A program made the position numbers and the translations under genes. Of a stretch of 64,000 nt of DNA, positions 11,557 through 59,580 are shown piece by piece (position 1 is the first letter of the stretch; each line of letters begins with the position of its first letter). The notes beneath the pieces were generated by a model. It did no database searches, was not told the DNA's origin, and saw nothing but the letters and a program-made list of their open reading frames with translations. The stretch is from Macrotis lagotis. Lineage: Eukaryota > Chordata > Mammalia > Peramelemorphia > Peramelidae. The DNA is taken from NCBI RefSeq assembly GCF_037893015.1, contig NC_133659.1:18617246-18681245 (forward strand). Direction: 5' to 3'.

Positions 11557-12530
11557 AAGCAGTGTAGCAGTATCCCAATTTGAACTTTGCTTCTTAGAGA
11601 AAGGGAAGATATTATTGTCACTCACTGGACTCCTCACTGGATTTGGAGTCCAAGGACCTGGGTTCAAATTCCTGTCCTACCATCTACCAGCTGAGTGACC
11701 TTGGGCAAGTCACTTGAACCTCTGCCTCAGTTTCATCATCTGAAATGTGGAGTTCAATCTCTAAGGACCTCCAGCTCTAAATCTAGAACCCTCTGATTCT
11801 ATGAACAGAGGACTGCTGCTTTTCCTCCTCTACCTCAATCAGTGAAGCTAGAATATTTTTTGTTTGCTTAATTATTTTGTTCTCTCCAGTTTTTATCACT
11901 TTTACAATGAGAATGATTTGAGGGAAGGCGTAAGAGAGTTTACATGAGTTAAAGAAGGTATCCATAGGTCGATGAGAATATTCCTTAGGAAATATTATAG
12001 TTTGGAAGCTCCATATGAGCAGAGATCATTTTCTTATTCTTTCAGACAAAAATCCAAAAGCCCAGGGCCTAGCTCAGTTGATATTCACTTACTATTTCAT
12101 CACTAAATCACTCACTTTGCTGTGACTTTCACATTGTGAAATATTTATCCATCAACTGATGAGCTGGGTCCCTCATACCTATTGAAAGCTGTTTTATAGA
12201 TGATATATCATGATCATTTCACTATTAATTATACTCACATGGGCCTATACCTTAAGCACCGCTAATGTGTTCAAAAAACTCTCCATTGCCACAATCCCCT
12301 GTTCATATCAGAGATGTTTATGCATGGTAGATTTCTATGACGTTAATGGCAATTAGCCCAACCAATCAGAAAAATCAAATGCCCATATGAATCAATGAGA
12401 TCAACGTTCTTCATTTATTGTCTACATTCTTCCTTTTAATGCTCATTCATTATATTTATAAATGTTCTGTGAATTTTACCAAATGAGGTGGTCTCAGACT
12501 CATTTTGCTGATAAATTTCTAGGCATTGCT

Positions 12531-12536
12531 AATAAA
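12531..12536 (+). terminator. Candidate poly(A) signal, copy A
   Basis: AATAAA about 1.1 kb after the exon 9 stop, followed within 50 bp by the GT-rich 'gattttgtgtgtcc'. The same hexamer in the same local context is kept in copy B at 54437, which argues that it is used rather than chance. Confidence 0.55.
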
Positions 12537-14616
12537 CAAATCATACTTAGAACTATTTTGATTTTGTGTGTCCTATTTGCAGATTTTAACCCTATTCATC
12601 TTAGCTGAGTAGGGAGAGGCCTGCTTTCCAAAAGGGGAAAATTTGAAAAGGAGTTTAGTAAAGGAAAGGCTGAAAATTAAAAAAAAATAAAAATTATATT
12701 TCCTATGAAAAGAGACGGTGATAGCAACCTGTCCGTTTTAAGAGCAGAACCAACAATCTCAATCCAAACTGGTTCCATATTACTGTGAATGCCTATTCCG
12801 TTCATTTCATTTTAGTTCAGTTCAGCAAATAGAATTAAATTCTGCAAGCACAGTAGAATTGTGCCAGTGTTGTGATGGAAACACAGCATCAAAATTTAAA
12901 AGAAAGTAGAAAACAGTTGATGGTTTTGTATAACAGTAACATTCCTTAGACAGCTGTCTACAAAGGAAGCTCTGTTTTTCCTGGAGGCTTCCCTAGAGGA
13001 TCATTTGGGAAATAAAAGAAGATCTTGGAAGTTCCATTTTGCTCTACTTTTGCTTAAACTTAAGAAAGCATTAATTTTTACTAATCCTTAATTTCTGTTT
13101 CTGCCCTTGTTACACAAGCCAAGCTAGGGAAGAGCTACAATCACACAGCACAGAGGAAGTTGACCCAGCTAGCACAGGTTCCTTCACCTACAGAATTATT
13201 CATTTTTTCAATAAAGCAAACAGCTATTTGAGCCTCATCACCTATTACTATACAAAATGCTGGGGATAAAAATCAGGCCAACAATCATTTAATAAGCACT
13301 TACTATGTACCAGGTACTATGTGATGTACTGGGAAACAGGATTCCTGTCTTCAAAGAGCTTACATTCTAAAGGGGGAAACAATATGGTAACCACTAGATC
13401 TATTCAAAATACACACATGGGGGTAGAGAGGGTGAGGGGTTGAGAACCTAGGTAACATGGATGGTGACACCCTCAACAGTAACAGGGAAGGTAGGAAGGG
13501 ATGAAGGGTTTTTTTTTTTTTAAGAAAATATAATGGTACCATTTTGTATGAGTTAAAACCAACTTCTATCTATCTAGGGTTATTCAGTTTGAGATCTTCA
13601 TCAGGCCATTGGAGGTATGTAACAAGAAGTCAAGAAAGTGATCAGGGTTGAATAAAAAGATTTCAAAACCAACAATTTAGAGATGATCATTGAATCCCTT
13701 GGAACCAAAGAGATCAACAAGTGAAATAGTAAAGCAAGAAAAAAGAAACAGCTTCAGGATAAGAGTAATTGTCTGTGCCTGGGCATTGTCTCTCTTTATT
13801 TTCTATGGTAATGTTCAGGTTAGATTCAGATCAGGTTCAAATGTGCTTTCACATACATATACATTACTATAGCAATGAAATCATAGACATGCTACAGACC
13901 TCGTGGGATCCTTCTGCTTAGAAATATATTTCACTGCCAAAGACTTTGGGGGAGTTCCTGTCAGGTTCTGGAAGCCAGAAGTTTAAGAAAGATCAAACAG
14001 TAGATAGCCATATTTTCCCTTTACATGATATATTACTTCATCTTATATGTATATATATATATATTGCTTCATATAGTATGTATATATTGCTTCATATAGT
14101 ATATTTTGCATTTTAATTTACCATACCTAGTGATCACAAATAGTAGCTTTATAAAATCATTGATCATTGAACTGGAAGATACCTTGGAGATATTTCTTCC
14201 AACTCCCTCACTTTATATGTGAAATTGTGGAGGCAAAAAGAGATTAATTTACTTCAAAACCAAAAAATGGAGGGGTATACATTTAAAGCCCAAAGAATTT
14301 CAGAAGCCATATAGGCCAATTTCTTTGTTTTACAGATAAGGAAATTGAACTTAACTGGGTTAGGTGACTTACTCAGAATCACATAGCTCATATGTATCTC
14401 AGGTCAGATTTGAACTCACAAAGATAACTCTTCCTGACTCTAGGTGAAGCCACCTTGCCATAGATCACAGAAGTATTAAATGTTAGAGGGAGAACTCAAA
14501 AGAATTTTGATTTAAATATTGCTTCAAAATATGCTATGCAACTTTTCTGTATCTCAATTTCCTCATTTCTGGAAAAAAGATGATTTGATTTAATGACCTC
14601 TAAGATCTCTTCTATC

Positions 14617-14768
14617 TTTTTTTTTAGGTTTTTGCAAGGCAATGGGTTTAAGTGGCTTGCCTAAGGCCACACAGCTAGGTAATTATTAAGTGTCTGAGGC
14701 CAAATTTGAACTCAGGTACTCCTGACTCCAGGGCCCATGGTCTATCCACCGAACCACCTAGCTGCCCC
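14617..14768 (-). mobile_element. WSINE1-like SINE (reverse)
   Basis: Poly(T), 'aggtttttgcaaggcaatg', 'ttaagtggcttgcctaagg', and an end at 'ccacctagctgcccc'. Flanks give an imperfect short duplication ('cttctatcttt' against 'cttcttttatcttt'). Confidence 0.88.
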
Positions 14769-16029
14769 TTCTTTTATCTTTAAATCTACTATTTCCCTAA
14801 GGATCTTTCCAAAACCCTCTGTTTTTAAATTAAAAAAATAATTTTTTCAAGAAGATGGTAATTGAGAATTAGTGAAAATGAGAGTTTTTCAGAAAAGTAA
14901 TAAGGCAACATACTATAACTGGAAAAAATAAACATTTTATGGGAGTCTGCGGCCCAAATAGCCATTCAATCAATCCGAAAGATTCTGAGAGAGAACATCC
15001 ATAGTTTGTTTTATAACTTAATGTTTGATAGCTTGATGTGTCCTAGGGAGCTTCTGTCAAGTTAAGCTCATTATAAAAGAGAAAGACACAAAACAATCAA
15101 ACTGTCAAGCTTTCCCAACTATGGTATCCATTTTCTAAGGAAAAAGAGGGGGAAAAAAAGCAAGTTTTTGGTTTCTGCTCTTTCAAACTGTGGCCAATTC
15201 CTAGTAAATTATTCAAATTCTCATTGGGAAGATGAATCAGAGTGTGGAGATTGGAGACAGGTAGACCCACCAGCAGGCTATTGTAATAATGCAGGTGAGT
15301 TTAAGTGATAAGGGTAGCAGGGAAAGAGGAGAGAAAAAGGAACATTTGAGAGATGCTCCACAGTTGAAGTCAACAACCCTTGACCCCATATTGGATGTAT
15401 AAGGGAAAAGATAATAAGGAATCCAGGATAGTCCCTAGGTTATGAGGATTGACAATGACATGAAAATTAAGAGAGGTGTCAATGTTTAGAGGGAAATGAG
15501 AGAGGGAGAAAAATGTAGAAATCAAAATCTTGGAAAAAATGAATGTTGAAAACTGTCTTTACATATATTTGGAAAATACTTTGAAATAAGATAGAGCAAG
15601 TAAAGAAAAGGAGTGAGATTAAACATAAGTGAAAAAATGGAAACAATCTTCTGGAGGAGACAGGATGAGCTGGGGTCTCTTAAACAAGTATAAAGGGTCC
15701 ATCGTGGTCAGGGGAATGGCCATTTCTTTATGTGAGACCAGATAAGTGCATCTTTCCTCATCTGTAAAATCAGACTAATAATAGCACCTACATCATACAA
15801 TATTATGCAAATAAAATGAGAAAATTGATGTTAAGCCATTTGTAAACCTTAAACCACCATATAAATATTAGCTACTGAGAAATGCTTGTTGAGTGATTAA
15901 CTGCCAAATGGATTGATGAAATCAAAGGAGTTACAGGACAAGAGAATCTCCAAGTTGGAAGCAACTTCAGAGGCACCTAGTGAGTAGTCAGTCCTAAGCC
16001 TAAACCCCTTAAGTTCCTCTAATTGTTCT

Positions 16030-16190
16030 GTTGTTTGTTTGTTTGTTTAGTTTTTACAAGGCAATAGGCCTAAGTGACCTGCCCAAAGTCACACAGCTAG
16101 GCAATTATTTATGTGTCTGAGACTGTATTTGAACTCAGGTCCACCTGACTCCGGGCCAGTCCTCTATCCACTGTGCCACCTAGCTGCCCT
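16030..16190 (-). mobile_element. WSINE1-like SINE (reverse)
   Basis: Begins with a (GTTT)n tail complement and contains 'cacacagctaggcaattatt'. It ends at 'gccacctagctgccct'. The flanks 'ctaattgttct' and 'ctaattattct' look like a decayed target duplication. It lies about 0.5 kb upstream of the copy B TATA box. Confidence 0.88.
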
Positions 16191-16385
16191 ATTCTAATTA
16201 TTCTAATAAAGTTGACATGATTTTCTCCCACTGAAGGTCACAGGCCTAGTGAAATCTCTCCACACAACCTCAGGGCTTACTGGATCCCAGGCATAGAGTT
16301 TTCTGCATTTGTTCCCAAGCCCATTTGGAGACAGATGAGGGCTGACAAGGCAGCTGAGCTGGGTGCCAATGAAGGATGTGAAACT

Positions 16386-16394
16386 TATAAATAG
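16386..16394 (+). promoter_or_regulatory. Alternative upstream TATA-like motif
   Basis: 'tataaatag' fits the TATA consensus well but lies 470 bp upstream of the ATG, so its use would need a long 5' UTR. It is listed as a weaker alternative to the motif at 16697. Confidence 0.25.
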
Positions 16395-16696
16395 CTGTGG
16401 GACTCGGGAACATTCCTGGCCCCCCTCGACCTCAGTTTTCCTCTCTCCTAAACAAGGGGACATCCTTCTGGGTCCCTTTTGGCCTCAAAGTTCCGGCCCT
16501 GTGATTTGGGCCCCATTGGGAGGGGCTATCTGTGGGCGGACCTTCCCAGGCTGTTCTGACCTTATTCTCTCTCTGGTTCCCAGCAAGAAGCAGTCTTCTT
16601 TTGGGGGTGGGCAGGATTGCTTCCAGGAGGCAGGCCCTGGCAGAAAACAGAAGGCTGGCTGACAGAGGAGAGGCTGACATTTCCTGTAGCGCACCC

Positions 16697-16703
16697 TATA
16701 TAG
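16697..16703 (+). promoter_or_regulatory. Likely TATA box of copy B
   Basis: 'tatatag' in a GC-richer setting, 159 bp upstream of the start codon. Transcription would start near 16728 and leave a 5' UTR of roughly 130 nt, a usual size. No experimental support is available. Confidence 0.5.
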
Positions 16704-16855
16704 ACAGCCCGGGCAGCAGTTCCGAGGAGACAAACACAGCCTGGGCTTGGTCTCTTGTGAACTCTGCTCCTGTCGGCTCCACAGCTATTGTTGTAGGAAG
16801 GGGAAGAGGGAGGAGGAGCCCGGCTGCTGAGGCCTCCACGCCAGAGCTGGCAAGG

Positions 16856-53267
<36,412 letters not shown>

Positions 53268-54470
53268 GCCGAGTCAGACCAAGCAGTCTTCCAGGAGGGA
53301 TGGGGAAAGACCTGGAAACATCCTCATCTTCTACAATTATTGACCTTGCCCTTTGGAACTTGGATGGGGAAAGGGAGGAAAGTCAAGGAGGGAAGAGGAG
53401 AAGAGACAAAAGGGGAAGGTATCTCTAGCCCAATTTTAACCTTCCTGCTCAAAAAGAGGAGAGGCATTTACCCCATCAAAAGGAAAGCACAAAGAATTCT
53501 TATTAATTTGGAATTCAAGGACCTGGGTTCAAAGGAATTCAAGGACCAAGGTTCAAATCCCATCCTGGCCACCTACTCATTGGATGAATTTGGGCAAGTT
53601 ATTGCACCTTTGCCTCAGTTTTGTTATCTAAAATGAGAAAGATTTCTAAAGACCCCTCCAGCTCTAAATCTAAAACCCTCTAATGTTATGAACAGTGAAT
53701 CATTGCTTTTCTTCCCCTACCTCAAACAGTAGGGCCGGATGGATTTTTGATTATTTTATTATTGGTTCCTTTCCAGCTCTTCTAATTCATAACTTCTCAT
53801 TTCTAACTCATAACATTTTACAGCAGGTTAGAGAGAGGTTACATGAGTTATATAGGAGGGATCCATATGTCTATGATAGGAAACTCCTTGTGGGCAGAGA
53901 TTGTTTCCCAAATCTTTGGATCTATAGCATTCAGAACGTACTACCTGTTATTAAGAAGGAACCCAAATATACTTACTGATTGTTGCAATAATTCACTCAC
54001 TTTCATGTTGATTATTTTCTTTGATTTTCACAGTTTGAAATATTATTCAATCAGCTGATGAGTTTGGTTCCTCATTCCTATGAAAAGACTTGTTATAGAT
54101 GATGGCAATAACTCCATTATTAATTAAAGTTATATGGATTTAGGATTGCCCACAACCCGAGCTTTGCTAATCTGGTAAAGTTCCATATTCCTGTCAAGAT
54201 TTCCTGTCCTTTCCATAGATGCTTACACAAAATGAATTTCCACTTTTCCATTATTTTCCAATAATGGATACCATTGTAATTACTCAGATACTCAGAAAAT
54301 GTAAACCCCCATTTGAATCAGTGTGATGAACTTTCCTCCTTTATTGTTTATTTTTCTCTGTCTAATGGTCCAGCATCACACCTGTAAAATGCTCTGTGAG
54401 TTTTCACTAGCAATTAACCAATTGCTAGCCACAGCTAATAAACTAATCATACTTGGAATCCTTTTTGTCT
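53268..54470 (+). other. Likely 3' UTR of copy B
   Basis: About 1.2 kb from the stop to the candidate poly(A) site, with a MIR near 53500-53690. Homology to copy A's tail runs from the stop to about 54.98 kb. The extent is inferred from the conserved AATAAA. Confidence 0.5.
54437..54442 (+). terminator. Candidate poly(A) signal, copy B
   Basis: AATAAA in 'agctaataaactaatcat', 1.17 kb after the stop and followed by T/GT-rich 'tttttgtctctgtttctttt'. It is conserved with copy A at 12531. Confidence 0.6.
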
Positions 54471-56019
54471 CTGTTTCTTTTATTTCAGATTTTAATTATG
54501 ACCACAGCAAGTCTCTGAGATATGTAGGGGCAGACCCACTTTACAGAGAGAGAAAGGAGAATGGGTTTATTAAATCAATGGCTGAAAATTTTTTAAAATT
54601 TCCTTGTCAAACAGTTGTTGATAACATTGTTTGCCAGATGTTAGAGGAACAACCAATAATCCTCATTTGCAATGACATTATATTTCTCTGAATGTCTTTT
54701 CAATTCAGTTCACTGCAATTCACTTCAGTGGATTGTATTCAATTTTTTAAGCATGGATTAAAAATCAGCCATATCTCAGGAATTGTGAGAGCTCATAAGG
54801 ATGAAGCAACAAAATGAGAATTGGAAAATAGTCCATGGTCATTCCCTAGACAGTAGTCAACAAAGTGAAGTCAACTTCTGGTGACTTTCAAGATGATGAT
54901 TTGGGATATAGAAAGAAGTTATTGGAACTTCTACCTATTTCTAATTTTTATTTACATTTAAGAAAGGAATTAAATTTTACTATAAGTTGAAATAGATTGA
55001 TAACTTCTCCCTTGGTACTCTTTCTTCAGAAAGAGTTGGAATTAGTCAACACTGAAATGACAAAACTGAGGTAAATGGGATTAAGTGACTTATCCAGGGT
55101 CACAAAGCTAGTACATGTCTAAGGGCAGATTGAAACTCAGGAAGATGAGTCTTCCTGACTCCAGATCTGGAAGTCTGTATGCCCTACAGTTCCACTTAGC
55201 TACCCTTAACTGATAGAGTACATTTATTAAAAAGTTCTTTACTGATTTATAAGATTTTAAATTTCAAGGGATATCTAGGTGGAATAAATATCAAGGTGGA
55301 ATTTTTACCATAACTCCACCATTGTTCTACTCAGATAATATTAGATAGAGAATAATTCATTTTGTCTAGATTGCTAGAGGGTAATGGTAGTTTAAATAGA
55401 ATTTAGTCTCTTTGTCTGAGAATGACATAATCAAAGGCAAATCACACAGTCCCTCATGATAAGTCTACCTCTCACTATAATATTCATTCTTGAATTAATC
55501 ATTAACCTATCAGAGTTGATTTCTCCTTATTGGGAACACCCACTTTCCAAAGCTATTTTATCTTTCAGTGAACTCACAAAGTCCATCTTTTGTTTGTAAG
55601 AGAAAGTGACTAAGCCCAATCTATTAATTACTTGCCAGTCATAATAAACTTGTTATAAATTACCCAGAAGTTATGGCAACTACAGAAGGGATCAGATTCT
55701 TTTTCTTATTAATTTATTTTTATTTTGGTATAAATGGTTTTGTGTACATTACTAAAATATTCTTGTTTAAGAGTAAACATAATACACTCATGAGCAATAA
55801 GATAAAGGAAAGAGAAAAAAATTAAAATTAAAAAAATAATAATAGAGACAGCTAGGTGGCACAGTGGACAGGTGATGTAGTGGATAAAGCACCGGCCTTG
55901 GAGTCAGGAGTACCTGGGTTCAAATCCGGTCTCAGACACTTAATAATTACCTAGCTGTGTGGCCTTGAGCAAGCCACTTAACCCCATTTGCCTTGCAAAA
56001 ACCTAAAAAAATAAAATAA
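54471..56019. other. Region after copy B, up to the duplication junction
   Basis: The first 0.5 kb is homologous to sequence after copy A. It contains a reverse MIR/SINE-like piece at about 55060-55206, an AT-rich repeat at about 55690-55830 resembling 3590-3720, and a forward SINE at about 55850-56018 that ends exactly where copy C begins. No exon was found. Confidence 0.55.
55850..56018 (+). mobile_element. WSINE1-like SINE at the duplication junction
   Basis: 'gacagctaggtggcacagtg', a short internal partial repeat of the head ('gtgatgtagtggataaagc'), and a tail of (AAAAT)n units that runs directly into 'gtagatatagatatttattc', the first sequence shared with copy B intron 7. Confidence 0.85.
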
Positions 56020-56523
56020 AATAAATGTAGATATAGATATTTATTCCCATATAATTGGTAGTTTTTGCTACCTTGTGTTATTTCGAATATTATTTTATTC
56101 TTTTTATGCATTTATAAGCTATATTTTATACTAAAATGAAAAAAATATTTCTTTAAAAAAATTTTTATTTTATATATCCAATTATTTATAATGATACTTT
56201 TCAAACATCAATTTTTGTGAGATTTTTGAGTTCTACAATTTTCTCCTCTCCCTTCCCCATAATCTGATAAAATTATACATGTACAATCATGGAAAGCATT
56301 TCAATATCAGTCATATTGTGAAAGAAGAATCAGAAAAAATGGGGGGAAAACTATGAGAAAGGAACAAAACATACAAGAAATTTTCAAAAGTATAAATAGT
56401 ATATACTTTAGTCTGCATTGAGGTTTCATATTTCTTTCTTTGAATATGGATGATATTTTCCATCATATGTCATTTAGAATTGTTTCTGATCACTTGTATT
56501 GTATTCCTGAGAAGAGCTAAGAT

Positions 56524-56575
56524 TATATATATATATATATAAAATATAATATAAGATTATATATATACATATATA

Positions 56576-56617
<42 letters not shown>

Positions 56618-56637
56618 GAGAGAGAGAGAGAGAGAGA
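56524..56637. repeat. (TA)n and (GA)n microsatellite
   Basis: (AT)n at about 56524-56542 and 56558-56612, then (AG)n to 56637. Copy B has only a short 'atatatatga' at the equivalent site (near 49902), so the tract grew in copy C or shrank in B. Confidence 0.95.
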
Positions 56638-57689
56638 GTTAAACATTTTTCTATCACCCTCCCTTCCCATCTGCCTCCCCACAATGGTAAAATTGAAAAT
56701 CATGGTAGAGGAAAGAAAAACATAAAAGAAGTGTTAAAACATAGACATAGTATCCATTTAGATTCTGTGGTTTTTCTTTTTGTTTTTGTTTTTTTGTATT
56801 TTTTCCCCCTCTGAAAGTGGAAGGTGTTTTTCATAATAGGTCTCCCTGGGTTGTCAAAGATCTCTGAACTGCTGAAAGGAGCTGCATCCATGTAGTTGCT
56901 CCTGATTTCTTACAGAACAATAATACGCCATCACATTCATGTACCACAGTTTGTTGAACCACCTCTCTATTGATGGGCATCCCCTCAATTGCCAATTCAT
57001 TGTATCTACACAAAGAGCTGCTATAAATATTTTTGTACATGTAATTTTTCCCCCCTTTCTTATGATCTCTTTGGGAGACAGAACTAGTAGAGGTATTGCT
57101 GAATCAAAGAGTCTACAGAAGTTTTATAGCCCTTTGGGCATCGTTCCAAATTGCTCTCAAGAATGGTTAGCTTTATTCATAATTCCAGCAACAGTGCATT
57201 AGTGTTGAGTGAAGTGAACAGAACCAGGAGAACATTGTGCAGATTAACAGTAACACTGTGTGATGATGGACTATAATAGACTTGATTCTTCTTAGCAATA
57301 CAGTGACCAAAGACAATTGTAAAAGATTTTTAATGGAAAAAACTATCCACGTCCAGAGCAAAAACTATGGAGTCTGAATGCAAACCAAAGCACACTGTTA
57401 TCAGTTTTTAAAATTGATTTTATGTTTTTCTTCTTTCTCATGTTTTTCCTTTTTTTTCCCTTTTTCCTAATTCTTCATTCACAACATGACAAATATGAAA
57501 CTGTGTTTAACATGATAATACATGTATAAACTATATCAGATTATTTTCTGTCATGGGAGAAGAGATGGAAGGAAGGAGATAGAAAAATGTGGGAGTCAAA
57601 ATCTTATAAAACATCACTGTTGAAAATAATCTTCACATGCAAAGATTGAATAAATTATTAAAAATTTGATAAAACCAAAACTAAACAGT

Positions 57690-59210
57690 ATATTAGTGTG
57701 CTACTTTTCCCAGATCCCCTCCAACTTTGATCATTTCCCTTTTCTGTCATATTTGTCAATCTGATAGGTGGGAGGAAGTATCTCAAAGTTGCTTTAATTT
57801 GCATATTTCTAATCAATAATGATTTAGAGCAGTTTTCATATGAAATTATTCATAATGTCATCATCTGAAACTGCCTATTCATATTCTTTGACCATTTATC
57901 ACTTTTGAATAACTTGAATTCTAATAAATTTTTTTAGATTTTTTTCAAGGCAATGGGGTTAAGTGGCTTGCCCAAGGCCACACGGCTAGGTAATTATTAA
58001 GTGTCTGAGGTCGGATTTGAACCCAGGTACTCCTGACTCCAAAGCCAGTGCTCTATCCACTGTACTACCTAGCCAGCCCTGAATTCTTATAAATTTGACT
58101 CATTTCTCTAATTGTTTTAGAAATGAATCCTTTATCAAAATAGTTCTTTCTCAGTTTCTGTGTTTCTTCTAATCTTGGTTGAATTGATAATGTTTATGCA
58201 AAACCAATTTAGTGTAAACAAAATTATACATTTTGCATTTTAAAATGCTTTTTTAATCTCTTATTTCATAATAAATTCCTCCCCTTTGTATTTATCTGAA
58301 AGAGAAACTATTTTTTGTGGACCTAATTGGCTTATGATATCACCCTTTTAAGCTAAATCAAGTACGTATTTCAACTCTTGGTGTTGGTGTGATAAGTTGG
58401 TCTGTTTACTTTCTGTCATACTATCTTTCAGTTTTCCTAGTAGTTTTTATCAGAGTGAGTTCTTATTCCAGAAGCTGGAGTCGGGTTTATCAAACCGCTA
58501 CAATAACTCTTTATTGTAGTTTATTTTGAACTTAATGTGTCTCACTAACATCCCAGTACCAAACAGTTTTGATGACTGCCACATTAGGATATAGTTTTAG
58601 ACCTGGTACAACTACGCCATCTTCTTTTGATTTTTTTTAATTAACTCTGTTGATTTTCTTGACCTTGTGTTACTCAAGATGAATTTAGTTACTATTTTTT
58701 CTGGCTCTATAGAATACTTTTTGGTGATTTGATTTTATGGTACTGAATAAGTAGATAAATGTAGAATTAAGTAGAAATGTCAATTTCATTATATTAACTA
58801 GACTTACCAATGAGCAACTGGTAGTTTTCCAATTGTTTAGATTTGTTTATTTGTTTGAAAAATATTTTGTAATTTGGTTCACATATTTTCTGGTTTTATC
58901 TTGACAAGTAGATTCCAAAGTATTTTATATCATCAACAGCTACTGTTAAATTGAATTTATTTTTTAATTTTTTTCTACTGGCCTTTGTTGGTAAATATAA
59001 AGATATGCTGATGATTTATGTGAGTTTATTTTATATCCTGCAACTTTGCTAAAGTCACTGATTGCTATAAGTAGTTTTTAGTTGATTTCTAGAATTCTCT
59101 AAGAATACCATCCTATCATCTGCAAAAACTAAGAGTTTTGCATGACAATATGATTAATTTCATTTTTTCATTCTATGTTTTATTTGTTTCATTTTTAATT
59201 GTGATTCTGA
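57690..59210 (-). mobile_element. L1 ORF2 3' fragment, reverse, in copy C
   Basis: Parallels 42.84-44.2 kb on the reverse strand: 'ttgcatatttctaatcaat', 'gacttgccaattaaattg'-type AT-rich ORF2 tail, 'tttatatcctgcaactttgc' at about 59031 (compare 44069). It is broken by a SINE at about 57935-58079 and many stops. It is absent from copy B. Confidence 0.65.
57935..58079 (-). mobile_element. WSINE1-like SINE (reverse)
   Basis: 'tttttttcaaggcaatgggg'-like start, 'ttaagtggcttgcccaagg', and an end at 'actacctagccagccct'. The flanks 'tgaattctaataaattt' and 'tgaattcttataaattt' form a near-perfect target duplication. Confidence 0.9.
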
Positions 59211-59441
59211 GAAGGGGTCCAAAGGTTTTGCCCATCTTCCAAAGGGGTCTGTGAGTCCAAACATGTTGGGAGCTCCTATATCAAGAAGTCTTCAGTTCTA
59301 CAACAGATTTGGCTACTAAAATACTATGTGACCTCAGATGGCTCTTTGCCCCATCTGGTCCCCAATTCCTTCTTCTATAAAATGAGAGGGTGAACCAGGG
59401 CTCCAAGTTCCTTGGACTTAGTTCTTTTCTCTTGTTTCCAG

Positions 59442-59580
59442 GGGACCATGATGATGATCAATTTAACTGCCTTGCAAAGGGATCCTAAGGAGGGGGTCAC
59501 CCCAGAAACCTTCAACCCAGAACACTTTCTGGAAAATGGTCAATTTAAGAAAAGAGAATCTTTTCTGCCTTTTTCAGCAG
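59442..59580 (+). CDS. Copy C exon 8 (orphan)
   Basis: 139 nt with AG acceptor ('tttccag') and GT donor ('gtgagc'), in the same phase as copies A and B, no stop. It reads GTMMMINLTALQRDPKEGVT, then [20 protein letters not shown] and FLPFSA. Compared with B it changes HRDP to QRDP and EWAT to EGVT. The frame is open but the neighbouring exons are not in the window. It could be part of a third gene, an alternative exon for copy B transcripts, or a remnant. Confidence 0.7.

Larger units (their letters stand above)
11415..12560 (+). other. 3' UTR-like tail of copy A
   Basis: Similar to the tail of copy B (53268-54450). It holds a GA-rich tract at 11511-11556, a MIR at about 11625-11790, and the segment 'ctaataaacaaatcatact' that carries the AATAAA at 12531-12536. 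Homology with B continues to about 13.09 kb. Confidence 0.6.
12560..16350. other. Intergenic region between copies A and B
   Basis: No exon is seen. The first 0.5 kb is still homologous to the region after copy B. Then follow an L2-like 3' piece at about 13260-13410, a short TA tract near 14049-14064, MIR-like pieces near 14170-14460, reverse SINEs at 14617-14768 and 16030-16190, and an L2-like stretch at about 15240-15700. The last 150 bp lead into the copy B promoter. Confidence 0.55.

Noticed and set aside
16532..16855. In-frame open sequence upstream of the copy B ATG, starting at an ATG at 16532
   Set aside because: It would put over 100 non-P450 residues before a typical signal anchor and would start upstream of the TATA box at 16697. 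Chance openness in GC-richer DNA is enough.
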